Shown piece after piece: positions 8,085 to 17,522 of a stretch of DNA of 49,558 bases. Origin of the DNA: Methylocella tundrae (GTDB lineage: Bacteria > Pseudomonadota > Alphaproteobacteria > Rhizobiales > Beijerinckiaceae); assembly GCF_901905185.1 (NCBI RefSeq), contig NZ_CABFMQ020000086.1, forward strand, positions 1 through 49,558, written 5' to 3'. Below the pieces are notes generated by a model. It saw only the letters and a list, made by a program, of their open reading frames with translations. It searched no databases and was not told the origin of the DNA. The translations under genes and the position numbers were made by a program. Within the stretch, counting starts at the first letter, position 1, and each line of letters opens with the position of its first letter.

Positions 8085-9386
8085 TCAATAGCGGTCGTGA
8101 TCGTGGTCGTGATCGTGGTCGTGGCCGCGATTATGACCAGCGGCGAACAGATCCGACATCACCGCCGCGTTCGAGTCGCAGGCATGATTCAGACAGGGAA
8201 GCCCGAAGCCCGCCTCAAGCGTTTTAAGCAAAGAGAAATGCGTATAGAAGCGCGAGCTCTTGACGCCTGCGGCCCCGTAGTTGGTGTCGACAATCAGGAG
8301 AACCTGGTTGGTGTTCGGCGCCGTGCTATAGTCGTTTTCATCCCACACGATCACGATCGCATTGTTGCCCCGCCTCCAGGCGGGCGACTGGTGGATGGCC
8401 GTGACGAGTGTTTGTAACGCAACGTCCCCGCGCTGGATCAGAGCCGGGTTCAGGCCGGACTGGAGGCCGACGTCGCTCGGGTCATAATTGCACAACGCGC
8501 CGGCGTTGCCTTGGCCATGCTGGTCGTTGCATTGATTGGGCGCGATGAACGAGAAGTTCGGCGAAGCGCCTGCGCCAAGGTCAGCAAACAGACCCCTTGC
8601 GCCGTCGAAGCCGGCCATGTTCTGCAGACTGTTGTTTGGATCATATCCCTCTTGAACATTCTTGAAGTAGGCGAAGGGATTGTGCTTCACCGCATAGAGA
8701 GCAACCATGTTGCTTGACGTCAGCGGAGGATTGAGCGTCGGCAGAATCTTGCTGAAATCCGTGTTGTTGGTGAAAACGCCGTCGCTCGTGTTGACCTGAT
8801 CGGCGCCGCTCGCAGGCAGATTCTCCTGATAGCTTTTCCAGGTGAGCCGCCGCGCGACGAGCTGGTCGGCGATCGTCTTGCCGAATGTGTGGCTGGCCGC
8901 CGGGAATGAGAGATGTCCGTCGATGTTGATGTCGCCCGGCAGTCCCTGAGTCTCATTTGTCGTGTCGATGACGGGCGTAGCCGCATCGACTCCTTCGCCT
9001 GCAATCGGGCAAATTGTCGGCGATGGCGGATTGTCGGTCGCCGTCACGTGCGAGGCGAGGTTGGCCGTGCAAGTCGTGTTGTGCCAGTTTGGCGCATTAT
9101 CGCTTTGCACGCCGAAGTTCGAGCCGCCGACGACCTCCAGGTAGTTCGTGAAGCTTGGATGACCAACAGCGAAATAATTGGTCGCATAATTCGCAGCGAG
9201 CGCCAGCTTGTTGGTGAAGGGCGCATTCGGATTATTCAGAATTTGGCTGTAGCCATGATTTTCCATCATGATCACATACACATGGTCCAGATGCGGAATG
9301 CCTGTCGGAGTGACCCCCTCGGCGGCGAACCCGCCGTTGGCAACGCATGACATCAACAGGGCGAGCCCCGCAGCGCGTCTTTTCAT
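8085..9386 (-). CDS. Secreted phosphoesterase-family hydrolase (alkaline-phosphatase superfamily)
   Basis: This 433-residue protein has an N-terminal signal peptide (MKRRAAGLALLMSC...GFAAEG). The mature enzyme opens with VYVIMMENHG (about 37-45), the metal and nucleophile region of the phosphoesterase family that includes acid phosphatases and phospholipase C. FAVGHPSFTNYLEVVGGSN follows, and NAIVIVWDENDYS near the C-terminus supplies later metal ligands. The start at 9386 was chosen because GGGGGAT lies upstream and a signal peptide follows; an ATG 39 codons further upstream is in frame but lacks these. The extreme C-terminus is an alternating His-Asp tail (HDHDHDHDHD) that could bind metal. 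It is probably a periplasmic or secreted phosphomonoesterase, and the substrate is unknown. Confidence 0.85.
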   Translation of the reverse strand: MKRRAAGLALLMSCVANGGFAAEGVTPTGIPHLDHVYVIMMENHGYSQILNNPNAPFTNKLALAANYATNYFAVGHPSFTNYLEVVGGSNFGVQSDNAPNWHNTTCTANLASHVTATDNPPSPTICPIAGEGVDAATPVIDTTNETQGLPGDINIDGHLSFPAASHTFGKTIADQLVARRLTWKSYQENLPASGADQVNTSDGVFTNNTDFSKILPTLNPPLTSSNMVALYAVKHNPFAYFKNVQEGYDPNNSLQNMAGFDGARGLFADLGAGASPNFSFIAPNQCNDQHGQGNAGALCNYDPSDVGLQSGLNPALIQRGDVALQTLVTAIHQSPAWRRGNNAIVIVWDENDYSTAPNTNQVLLIVDTNYGAAGVKSSRFYTHFSLLKTLEAGFGLPCLNHACDSNAAVMSDLFAAGHNRGHDHDHDHDHDRY

Positions 9387-9610
9387 AGCCTTTATCCCCC
9401 GTGCTCTATTGGAAAGGCCAGCTTCGTACCGAACTTGCACGAACCTTTTGTGGCGCTCACGCCTGATTTTTCCACCGGCGGCCCTATTCGCCGTCCGTTT
9501 CAAGCCGATTCAGATTGGCAAAGCGAGACTGACGGCTCTGGTTGGCGCCATTTATTGCGCTGGCGATTCCGCGATGGACTCCCAGCTCTCGGGCAAGATT
9601 GCGCAGGGCG

Positions 9611-10615
9611 TCAAAAGCTCTGGAACATTGCTCTGACGTCAGGCTGGCGCGCGCCGCCGGACAATAAGATCTGCAAGGCGATCCGCGCCTTGCGAGCGTC
9701 GAGGCTCTGGGCGGGGATCAACCCGCGGGCGATCAGATCAATCTCTCCGCCCGCATAGCCATAAGAGGCGCGCAACGTCTCGCCGGCGCCCGTGCGGCTT
9801 GCGAAGACGACAGGGATACGTTCGGCGAGAAGCCCGAGATCCGCCGCCGCCGCCGCCGCGACATGCCCTGCTCCGGGCAGGCTCAGCACCAGCCCTTCGA
9901 TCGCGCCGGCGCCAAGAGCTTTGAGGCTCTCGCGCTCGAAGCCCGGCCCAGCTTCGAGGATGGGCACGATCGGCGCGCCGGCGCCAAAGGTCAAAAGCGG
10001 CGGGGCTACGGCCGGCGAAAGCGCAAAGCGCACGCGATCTTCAGCGACGTAGCCGATCGGACCGAAAGGCAGCGACGAAAAGGCATGCGTGCGAAAACTA
10101 TGGGTCTTGCGGATCAGCGGCCCCGCGTGAATCTCATCGTCGATCACAACGAGAACGCCTTTTTTCCGCGCCGACCCGGAAACCGCCACGCGCGCGGCGG
10201 CGAGTAAATTGGCGGCGCCATCCGCGCCTGGCTGATCAGGCCGGCGCATCGCCGCCGTCAGGACGATCGGAACATCGACCTGCACGAGAACAGAAAGCGC
10301 GAAGGCGGTCTCCTCCAGCGTATCCGTGCCATGCGTGATGAGCACGCCATCGGCCGATGTCGCGGCCTCCGCGGCGGCTTTGGCGATTTCCGCGAGATCC
10401 GGCAGCGTGAGGCTGGCGCTGGGCTTGGCTAAAACATCCCGCGCAAAAATGTCGGCGACGTCCTGAAGCTGCGGCAAGGCGGCGACGAGCGCCGCGGCCC
10501 CGAGGCGAAGCGCCGCGCCTTCGGGAGCGGCGCCCCCGCTCGCCGCCTGCGCGGTCATGGCGATCGTGCCGCCCGTCGACAAGATGATGAGGCGCGGACG
10601 CCGAGAAACATTCAA
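9611..10615 (-). CDS. Asparaginase family protein (L-asparaginase-like)
   Basis: This 334-residue protein carries both asparaginase/glutaminase signatures: STGGTIAMT (about 13-21, first catalytic Thr) and ITHGTDTLEETA (about 93-104, second Thr and Asp). GADGAANLLAAARVA and HAFSSLPFGPIGYV are also typical. I start it at a TTG (10613-10615) because AAGGAGG lies eight bases before it and the motif begins 13 residues later. An ATG at 10678 in the same frame would add 21 residues but lacks such a site. No signal peptide is visible with the TTG start, so it is probably cytoplasmic and hydrolyses asparagine to aspartate and ammonia. It stands alone between two unrelated genes. Confidence 0.88.
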   Translation of the reverse strand: MNVSRRPRLIILSTGGTIAMTAQAASGGAAPEGAALRLGAAALVAALPQLQDVADIFARDVLAKPSASLTLPDLAEIAKAAAEAATSADGVLITHGTDTLEETAFALSVLVQVDVPIVLTAAMRRPDQPGADGAANLLAAARVAVSGSARKKGVLVVIDDEIHAGPLIRKTHSFRTHAFSSLPFGPIGYVAEDRVRFALSPAVAPPLLTFGAGAPIVPILEAGPGFERESLKALGAGAIEGLVLSLPGAGHVAAAAAADLGLLAERIPVVFASRTGAGETLRASYGYAGGEIDLIARGLIPAQSLDARKARIALQILLSGGARQPDVRAMFQSF

Positions 10616-10709
10616 TGAAAGCGCCTCCTTACGGGGCCTTATAATCGAGGCCGCCCGCGCCGGACAGCCGTCATTCATGACAATTCCACCAAGCCCGCCG
10701 CGCCGGAGC

Positions 10710-10743
10710 GAACATCCGCGCGGGTCTCCACGCGCGGATGTTC
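10710..10743. repeat. Perfect 13-bp inverted repeat
   Basis: GAACATCCGCGCG and its exact reverse complement are separated by eight bases. The stem-loop lies about 95 bases upstream of the asparaginase start, in a stretch (10616-11124) that otherwise holds no gene I can support. No T-run follows on either strand, so a simple terminator is unlikely. It could be an operator or a protein-binding hairpin. Confidence 0.6.
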
Positions 10744-11124
10744 AGAACGAGAGCGGCCTTATCATCCCGATGGCGTCATGCCTCGCTTCAAAAGTCCGGC
10801 TGATTTTTCCTCGCTGCTGAAATTCGCCGGCCGTGTTGCGCCTCATGCTGGCCTTTTTCAAACGCTACAGCTCGTTTCGCCTATATCCACCCGCTCTGCG
10901 CCCGACCATGCGCGACATCGAAAATGAAGGCTTTAATCGGCAATTAACTAAAAATCGCCTCAATGTAACTCCAGCAATGCTGCGAAGCTCTGTGTCTGGA
11001 CCTTCAGAGGACCGGTGAGGCGCTCCCTGCGCGGCTCTTGTGGTTGATCGCGCCTTCTGGCGCGCGGAGGACGTTGGTTGATTCAAAAGGCAAGTGCCAT
11101 GATTTCATTGCGAGAGTGGGACGA

Positions 11125-12186
11125 ATGACACAGGCGTTCGACAGACCACTTGATTTCATTCCATTGAATCGCGGTCGTTTATCCCGGAAGATTTTTTCCC
11201 ACACGGTTCCAGGCGCGGCCATCCTCGCTTTGAGCGCCTTGGTAGGCGCCTTGATGCTATACACGCGTCCCGACCCAGCCCCCAACGCGGCTAAAGCGCC
11301 CGCGGCGTCGCCAGTGGCGGAGGCCGCCGCGGCGGCGCCCCCGGCAAACGTCGCCTCGGATGCCTATGGCGCGCTGTTCGACCCCGGTTTTTCCTCCGGC
11401 TCACCGCCGGTTTTGCTGTCGCAAAGTTTTCCACTTCAATCTGACCTCGGGTCCGTTGCGCCGGCGCAATCCGCCGCGCTCGCAGAGCCGGACGACGTCA
11501 TGCCGACGCCGCCGCCAGCAGATCTCCAAATCGGCGAGAGCGCGCCTTTGCCGGCGCCGCGTCCCGCCGAACTGGGAGCGCCCGCGAGCCGTGGCCCGAT
11601 CCGTATTCCAGGCATAGCAGGCCGCCAGTTAGCGCAGCAGAACAGACGGAACGCTTCCCCGAGCGCTTCTTCTGATAATCGCAATTTCTTCGAGAAGCTG
11701 TTTGGCATGCCGCAAACGCCCCGGACTGTCCTCGCCTACGCTGCGCCAGAGGATGACGTTGTGAGCGACGCGCCAAAAGTCACCACCGGCGCCTTGCCCC
11801 GCTACGATCGCTGGACGGCCATTTACGACGTCGCCGCTCATACCGTCTACATGCCCAATGGAACGAGGCTGGAGGCGCACTCGGGGCTGGGCGACAGGTT
11901 GGACAATCCACATTACGTCAACGAGCGCAATCGCGGGGCGACGCCTCCAAATGTCTACGAGCTCGCGCCACGGGAGCAGCTTTTCCACGGGGTGCAGGCG
12001 TTGCGCCTGAAACCCGTCGGCGGCGGCGACGTCTATGGACGGACAGGTCTCCTCGCGCACACTTACATGCTCGGCCCGAGGGGCGATTCCAACGGATGCG
12101 TGTCCTTCAGGAACTACAATGCATTCTTGCAGGCGTTTCAAAACGGCGAAGTCAGACGTCTCGTCGTCGTCGCTCGTCTAAACTAG
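11125..12186 (+). CDS. DUF2778 (Tlde1-like) domain protein with N-terminal membrane anchor
   Basis: This 353-residue protein has a short cytoplasmic tail, one membrane segment (AAILALSALVGALMLY, about 30-46) and a long Ala/Pro-rich linker. The C-terminal DUF2778 domain contains RWTAIYDVAAHTVYMPNG, ERNRGATPPNVYEL, and HTYMLGPRGDSNGCVSF near residues 312-328. The His and Cys of that block match the catalytic pair of L,D-transpeptidase-like folds. In related bacteria the domain is found in T6SS toxins of the Tlde1 type and in many unexplored rhizobial envelope proteins. There is no T6SS gene here, so housekeeping peptidoglycan modification in the periplasm is more likely. An upstream in-frame start at 11038 exists, but 11125 has a GAGAGTGGGA site. 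Confidence 0.82.
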   Translation: MTQAFDRPLDFIPLNRGRLSRKIFSHTVPGAAILALSALVGALMLYTRPDPAPNAAKAPAASPVAEAAAAAPPANVASDAYGALFDPGFSSGSPPVLLSQSFPLQSDLGSVAPAQSAALAEPDDVMPTPPPADLQIGESAPLPAPRPAELGAPASRGPIRIPGIAGRQLAQQNRRNASPSASSDNRNFFEKLFGMPQTPRTVLAYAAPEDDVVSDAPKVTTGALPRYDRWTAIYDVAAHTVYMPNGTRLEAHSGLGDRLDNPHYVNERNRGATPPNVYELAPREQLFHGVQALRLKPVGGGDVYGRTGLLAHTYMLGPRGDSNGCVSFRNYNAFLQAFQNGEVRRLVVVARLN

Positions 12187-12187
12187 G

Positions 12188-12230
12188 GCATTTTCAGCAA
12201 AGCGGACGGAGGTTCTGCATCCGAAAATGC
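12188..12230. terminator. Hairpin after the DUF2778 gene, part of a rhizobial-type repeat
   Basis: GCATTTTC (12188-12195) pairs with GAAAATGC (12223-12230) two bases after the stop of the preceding gene, and TTTAA follows. It looks like a terminator built from an intergenic repeat of a kind common in Hyphomicrobiales. Confidence 0.45.
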
Positions 12231-12401
12231 TTTAACCGCTTGAATGAGAGCGGTTTGTCTCGCGTCGAGGAGGGTGAGAGCGCGGCGCGGAAACTTGCGC
12301 CGACCATCAACCCGGCTCGCCCCGCCAACTCAATAATGGCGGACGACGACTATCGCGCTGTCGCCGCTGCGACGGCTGGAATGGGCGCAAACCGGCCTTT
12401 G

Positions 12402-12433
12402 GAGCGCGCGAAAAGAAGCCCTTTCGCGCGCTC
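12402..12433 (-). terminator. Strong hairpin downstream of rpsP
   Basis: GAGCGCGCGAAA and TTTCGCGCGCTC form a perfect 12-bp stem with an 8-base loop, about 10 bases after the rpsP stop on the minus strand. There is no T-tract. It probably ends the ffh-rpsP transcript or protects its 3' end. Confidence 0.6.
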
Positions 12434-12442
12434 TCAAGCCGA

Positions 12443-12808
12443 TCACGCTTCGGCGGAAGCAGCGGCGGCCTTTTCGGCGGCGGCGGCCGTCGCGGCGGCG
12501 CGTTCCTGCGCCTTCTTCTTCGGCTGCGCCTTGGTCGGATTCGTTCGCGCCTCGCGCGCGATCACGCCGAGACCATCGAGCAGGCGCGCGACGCGGTCTG
12601 TCGGCTGGGCGCCCTTGGCGATCCAGGCCTTCGCCTTCTCGGCGTCGAGCACGACGCGATCGGCGGAATCCTTCGCCTTCAGCGGATCAAAAATACCGAG
12701 ACGCTCAATGAAACGGCCATCGCGCGGCATCCGCGAGTCGGCGACCACGACGCGATAGAAGGGGCGCTTCTTGGCGCCGCCGCGCGATAGACGAATTTTC
12801 AGGGACAT
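12443..12808 (-). CDS. rpsP: 30S ribosomal protein S16
   Basis: This 121-residue protein begins [20 protein letters not shown] and continues with [19 protein letters not shown], the signature of ribosomal protein S16. The core is followed by an Ala/Lys-rich tail (from about residue 88) that is longer than the E. coli protein, as is usual in Alphaproteobacteria. It is encoded 65 bases after ffh on the same strand and is probably co-transcribed with it. In many relatives rimM, trmD and rplS follow, but here a strong hairpin and an unrelated gene follow instead. Confidence 0.96.
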   Translation of the reverse strand: MSLKIRLSRGGAKKRPFYRVVVADSRMPRDGRFIERLGIFDPLKAKDSADRVVLDAEKAKAWIAKGAQPTDRVARLLDGLGVIAREARTNPTKAQPKKKAQERAAATAAAAEKAAAASAEA

Positions 12809-12873
12809 ATGAGGTGTTCTCCAATTTTGCCGATCGCTTCGGCGTCAGACATTCAGGATGAAATTCGCAGGCG

Positions 12874-14493
12874 TTACTTCTTTTTTCCGAACGGATTGAG
12901 CCCGCTCAGGAGACCTCCGCCGAGGCCGGGCAGCTTGCCCGGCTGCGCGCCAAGCCCCCCGCCCGCGCCGCCGCCAAGACCCGGCAGCTTTGGCGCGGCG
13001 GAGACGCCCGCCGGCGGCGGGGCCAGCGGCTTTGGCGCGGCGACCGGCTTTGGCGCCGGACCACCGGGCATCGGCCCCAATTGCTTCTGCAAGGCGGCGA
13101 TCTGTTCGGGGCTCGGCTGCGGCATCCCGCCCATGCCGGCGCCAGGCATGCCGAACATCGAGGCCATTTTGCCGAGCGCGCCGCCGCCGCGCTTGGCGCC
13201 GCCAAGCGATTTCATCATATCGGCCATCTGGCGGTGCTGCTTCAAAAGCTTGTTGACGTCTTCGACCTTCACACCGGAGCCTGACGCGATGCGCTTCTTG
13301 CGCGAGGCTTTAAGGATATCGGGGTTGCGCCGCTCCTGCCGTGTCATCGACGAGATAATGGCGCGCTGGCGCTTTATGATGCGGTCGTCGAGGTTGGCGG
13401 CGGCGAGCTGATCCTTGATTTTGGCCATGCCGGGCAGCATGCCCATGATGCCGCCAAGGCCGCCGATCTTCTCGACCTGCGCCAGCTGCTCGGAGAGGTC
13501 CTCGAGATCGAACTTGCCCTTGCGCATGCGATCGGCGATGCGCTGGGCCTTTTCAGCGTCGATCGACTCGGCGGCTTTCTCGACGAGCGAAACGATGTCG
13601 CCCATGCCAAGGATGCGATTGGCGATGCGCGAGGGATGGAAGTCCTCCAGCGCGTCCATTTTTTCGCCAGCGCCGAGAAGCTTGATCGGCTTGCCGGTGA
13701 CGGCGCGCATGGAGAGCGCAGCGCCACCGCGTCCATCGCCATCAACGCGCGTCAGCACGATGCCGGTGATGCCGACGCGACCGTCGAAGCTTTTGGCGAG
13801 ATTGACCGCATCCTGGCCGGTGAGGCTGTCGGCGACGAGCAGGATCTCATGCGGCTTTGAAGCCGCCTTGATCTCGGCCATCTCCTGCATCAGGGCTTCG
13901 TCGATATGGGTGCGCCCGGCGGTGTCGAGCAGGACGACGTCAAAGCCTTGCAGGCGCGCCGCCTGCTCAGCCCTGACCGCGATCTGCACGGGGGTCTGGC
14001 CGGCGATGACCGGCAGCGTTTCGACGCCAATCTGGCGGCCGAGGACGGCGAGCTGCTCCTGCGCCGCCGGCCGCTTGACGTCGAGCGAGGCCATCAGCAC
14101 CTTGCGCTTCATGCGCTCGCTGAGGCGCTTGGCTATCTTCGCCGTCGTCGTCGTCTTGCCGGCGCCCTGCAGGCCGATCACCATGATCGCGACTGGCGGG
14201 GCGGCGTCGAGATTGATCGGCTCGGCTTCCGCCCCCAGCGTCTCGATGAGGACGTCATTGACGATCTTGACGACCATCTGGCCGGGCGTCACCGATTTGA
14301 TGACATTGGCGCCGACCGCGCGCGAACGCACCTTGTCGACGAAGGACCGCACGACGTCGAGCGCCACGTCGGCTTCGAGCAGGGCGCGGCGGACCTCGCG
14401 CAAGGCGACGTTGACGTCCTCCTCCGAGAGCGAGCCGCGACGGGTCAGGGCGTCGAATATGCCAGAGAGCTTTTCCGAAAGCCCTTCGAACAT
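12874..14493 (-). CDS. ffh: Signal recognition particle protein Ffh (SRP54)
   Basis: This 539-residue GTPase recognises signal sequences on nascent membrane proteins with 4.5S RNA and docks with FtsY. It begins MFEGLSEKLSGIFDALTRRG. It has the GTPase motif GLQGAGKTTTTAKIA, then DTAGRTHIDEALMQE, and LTRVDGDGRGGAALS. The M domain follows (GDIVSLVEKA, GMLPGMAKIK, and methionine-rich GKMASMFGMPGAGMGG) and ends in a Pro/Gly-rich tail. The start at 14493 matches the conserved N-terminus; the open frame runs 90 codons further upstream but has no similarity there. It lies upstream of rpsP in the same transcription unit. Confidence 0.96.
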   Translation of the reverse strand: MFEGLSEKLSGIFDALTRRGSLSEEDVNVALREVRRALLEADVALDVVRSFVDKVRSRAVGANVIKSVTPGQMVVKIVNDVLIETLGAEAEPINLDAAPPVAIMVIGLQGAGKTTTTAKIAKRLSERMKRKVLMASLDVKRPAAQEQLAVLGRQIGVETLPVIAGQTPVQIAVRAEQAARLQGFDVVLLDTAGRTHIDEALMQEMAEIKAASKPHEILLVADSLTGQDAVNLAKSFDGRVGITGIVLTRVDGDGRGGAALSMRAVTGKPIKLLGAGEKMDALEDFHPSRIANRILGMGDIVSLVEKAAESIDAEKAQRIADRMRKGKFDLEDLSEQLAQVEKIGGLGGIMGMLPGMAKIKDQLAAANLDDRIIKRQRAIISSMTRQERRNPDILKASRKKRIASGSGVKVEDVNKLLKQHRQMADMMKSLGGAKRGGGALGKMASMFGMPGAGMGGMPQPSPEQIAALQKQLGPMPGGPAPKPVAAPKPLAPPPAGVSAAPKLPGLGGGAGGGLGAQPGKLPGLGGGLLSGLNPFGKKK

Positions 14494-14824
14494 GCGTTTT
14501 GTCCCATCATGAGCGCCGCGCGAAACCATTTCCCGCGGCGGCCTGTCGATCAACGCCCGAAAATGAGCGATTTTCCGTCTATAATCACAAAACACCCAAC
14601 GCGCATCGCGCCCGGGGGCGCCAAGCGCTGCCGGACGTTCACCGCTCGGCCCCAAGGCCAAGTCGGCTCGCGCATTCGAACCTTTTTTGAAGGCCGAAAC
14701 CGCTTCTTTGCGCGTCAGGGCGCCAAAGTCAAGGAAATCAGAAAATAGCGCCGTTCCCGCCATTTGCCGGCGCGGCAGAACATGATAGATCGAAACCCGT
14801 AAAATCGAAAAGCATGGCTCTCGC
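14494..14824. other. Intergenic region between ffh and tRNA-Arg
   Basis: About 330 bases separate the ffh start from the tRNA. Open frames here are only the upstream extension of the ffh frame and shadows. It must hold the ffh promoter (minus strand) and the tRNA promoter (plus strand), but I cannot place either with confidence. Confidence 0.5.
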
Positions 14825-14901
<77 letters not shown>

Positions 14902-15064
14902 AATGTTTTCAATAGCTTATTCGCCATACGATCGCACTCCACCCCCGCAAACCGTATCGACGCGGCGCGAGTGGTCATCAATGTTCGGCTCCCGCGCCGA
15001 TAGCTGGCGCGGCGGACGCCATTATTGCCGGGCAATCGGCCTCTACAAAATGAAGGAGAGCCCA

Positions 15065-15511
15065 ATGCGGAAATCAATAGTCGTGACGGCGGCGTTACTC
15101 TGCTCTGCGATGCTGACTCCAGGCGACGCATCGGCGCGTGGCGGCGGGCATGGAGGCGGACGCGGCGGCTGGCATGGCGGGGGTGGTCATGCGGGCGGCT
15201 GGCATGGCGGCGGTCACAATGGCGGCTGGCATGGGGGCGGCGGGCGCTACTACGGCGGCGGCAGGCGCTACTACGGCGGCGGCGGTTACTACAATGGCGG
15301 CAATGCGGCGGGTGCTGCAATTGCTGGCGGTATTTTAGGCCTGGCGACGGGAGCTATGATCGCCGGCTCGGCGGCAAATTCCGCTGCGGCGGCTTCGGCT
15401 CGCGTTGGCGATCCGAACTGGGTTTCTTATTGCGCTCGAAAATACAGGTCCTTTGATCCGTCGAGCGGGACCTATCTCGCCTATGACGGCAACCGCTACG
15501 TTTGTCAGTAA
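15065..15511 (+). CDS. Exported glycine-rich protein with BA14K-like C-terminus
   Basis: This 148-residue protein has a signal peptide (MRKSIVVTAALLCSAMLTPG...ASA). A low-complexity block of Gly/His/Trp/Tyr repeats follows (GGGHGGGRGGWHGGG and variants, about 25-80), then a hydrophobic Gly/Ala segment (AGAAIAGGILGLATGAMIAG). The C-terminus DPNWVSYCARKYRSFDP...YDGNRYVCQ fits the BA14K family of rhizobial surface proteins. The Gly/Ala stretch may lie in or at a membrane. AAGGAG lies just before the ATG; an in-frame upstream extension lacks a signal peptide. The role is unknown; BA14K was described as an immunoreactive, lectin-like protein in Brucella. It is not clearly in an operon. Confidence 0.8.
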   Translation: MRKSIVVTAALLCSAMLTPGDASARGGGHGGGRGGWHGGGGHAGGWHGGGHNGGWHGGGGRYYGGGRRYYGGGGYYNGGNAAGAAIAGGILGLATGAMIAGSAANSAAAASARVGDPNWVSYCARKYRSFDPSSGTYLAYDGNRYVCQ

Positions 15512-15900
15512 AAAAGGGGGGCGCGCCATTTGCGCGCGGCCCTCACCCTCACCGGCCCGCGCCTCGATAAGATCAACGGGCTCCGGCGGTCCCCAGCCAT
15601 ACCGGCGCGCACAGCACGACGCGCCATGTCAAGGAATTTCATCATGCCGCGCCGCAGGGCGCGGTATCGGGATGTCGGTTAACACCGCGCACAGCGCCAG
15701 CCGCCAGTCGATGCGGCGACCTACAATCTGATCGGACTTAGCATTCAAGACGGCGCCGGCGACCGGGTTGGCGGAATAAAAGATCTGTGCTCGAGTAGGG
15801 ACGGCTCGTCGGCTATATTTTGTCGGTCGAACTCAACACGATCGGACGCGCGGCTCGCGCCGCTTGTTCTCTCCGTTCGATCGTTATGAAATCTGCTGGT
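15512..15900. other. Intergenic region, no gene seen
   Basis: About 390 bases lie between the BA14K-like gene and the convergent ClC gene. A GC-rich inverted repeat (about 15518-15543, GGCGCGCC...GCGCGCGGCC) directly after the stop may terminate transcription. No convincing open frame or RNA was found in the rest. Confidence 0.5.
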
Positions 15901-17262
15901 CTAAATTGACGCCGGCTCACGAAGCTTCTCCCGTTCCGCGAGCTCTTCATCGGTCAGGCGCGCGTCGTAAATAGAGCGCGAGTCGATCGTTCGCGAGACG
16001 ATCGTCGCGGTGATCGCCGCCACCAACAGCGGCGCAATGAACGTGCGATCATGGCCGGTTAGCTCGATCATCAAAACCACCGCCGAGATCGGGCCTTGAG
16101 TGGTGGCGGCGATCACCGCGCCCGCGCCGATCAGCGCGCAGAGCCCCGACGGCACGCCGGGAAACAACCATGTTGAGAGATGGCCCAGAACGGCGCCCAG
16201 AAGCGCGCCGAGCGTGAGTGAAGGCGTAAACAGGCCGCCGGGCGCGCCGCTGCCCAGACACATGGCGGTTGCAATCGGTTTCAACAACAGCAACGCCAGA
16301 AGCAGCGGCGGCGCCACTTCGCCATTGAAGGTAAGTTGCGCAAGGTCCTTGCCGTTGCCCAACAGCTGTGGGAACCAGATCGAAGCCGCTCCAAGCAGCG
16401 CCAACACGAAAGATGGGACGACCAGGCGCAACCAGCCCTTCGGCCTGGCGCGATCGGCCAGCGCGATCATCCGCACAAAACCGACCGACACGACCCCCGC
16501 GATCGGTCCCGCAATCAGCGCCCAGCAGATAATCGACGAGCCGCTGCGGTAGGCTGGAATGATATAGGTAGGCGCGTCGGGAAGGGCGACCCATGACACC
16601 ATGGCGGCGACCACCGAGGCCGCCAGCGCCGGCAGCACGAGACGCAGGGCCAGGACGCCGCGGAGCACTTCAATGGCGAATAAAGCGCCGCCCAGGGGAA
16701 CATCATAGGCGGCCGCCATTCCAGCGCCCGCGCCGCATGCGACGAGGAGCCTGCGCTGCTCATCAGAGAAGCCGCCCCGGTCCGCCAGGACATTTGCGAT
16801 CGCCGCGCCAGCCTGCTTCGGTGCGCCCTCCCGTCCGAGCGACGCGCCGAGCCCGACAATCGCTTCCGACAGGACGGCGCTGCCCATGGTGCGCAAAACA
16901 GGGAGCCGGCCGGCGGAGAACCAGAGCGCCGTGGTGATTTCAATGCCGTTGCCGCCGGTCAATTTCACGAGAACCATCTGACCGACGCCGGTCAGAAGCC
17001 CGGCGCCCAGCAGAATCATAACGCGCCGCCAAGGGTCAGTCCTCGTCGCCGCGTCAAGAAGGTCCAGGTTTGGCGGCCACGCCAGATGCTGGACAGCCGA
17101 TAGCAGCGTTATCAGCGCCGCCGCACTGAGTCCGGCGCCAATGCCGGTCAGGATGACGGCGGTCCAGAAGGTCGCCGCCCCGGGATGCCTCAAGGTGGCG
17201 GGTATGCGGCCATCCGTCCCGGCTGGGCTGTGTTCGGGAGGCCCTCCGCTATTTTGCCGCAT
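15901..17262 (-). CDS. ClC-family chloride channel / H+-Cl- antiporter-like protein
   Basis: This 453-residue integral membrane protein has many hydrophobic helices. GLGASLGREGAPKQAGAA (about 138-155) is the ClC motif with the gating glutamate at E145. GSGAPGGLFTPSLTLGALLG contains the second selectivity motif, GxFxP. The length is typical of bacterial ClC proteins without CBS domains. The usual GSGIP motif is changed to GGNGIE (103-108), so ion selectivity is uncertain. It probably moves chloride or another anion across the inner membrane. It is a single gene, with about 260 bases before the next gene upstream. Confidence 0.9.
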   Translation of the reverse strand: MRQNSGGPPEHSPAGTDGRIPATLRHPGAATFWTAVILTGIGAGLSAAALITLLSAVQHLAWPPNLDLLDAATRTDPWRRVMILLGAGLLTGVGQMVLVKLTGGNGIEITTALWFSAGRLPVLRTMGSAVLSEAIVGLGASLGREGAPKQAGAAIANVLADRGGFSDEQRRLLVACGAGAGMAAAYDVPLGGALFAIEVLRGVLALRLVLPALAASVVAAMVSWVALPDAPTYIIPAYRSGSSIICWALIAGPIAGVVSVGFVRMIALADRARPKGWLRLVVPSFVLALLGAASIWFPQLLGNGKDLAQLTFNGEVAPPLLLALLLLKPIATAMCLGSGAPGGLFTPSLTLGALLGAVLGHLSTWLFPGVPSGLCALIGAGAVIAATTQGPISAVVLMIELTGHDRTFIAPLLVAAITATIVSRTIDSRSIYDARLTDEELAEREKLREPASI

Positions 17263-17522
17263 TGTCTGAAATGTTACCGATGAAGTGACGGCGCTGGACC
17301 ACGCAGTCCAAGGAAACCGCTTACGCGCTTACCGTCAAGACAGGCCAAGTCGACACTGGAATGTCGCGCCACGGCGTTCCACCCCGGCCAAGATCGGGCC
17401 GGGCGCTATTGGGTATCGACAAATGAAATTTGTGATTTGACACCCTTGGCGCTCGCCATAATGCTGCCACATTCGCTCAAGCGAGACCTATTTTTTTGGC
17501 CGCCTCAATGGAGAGTGACGCC

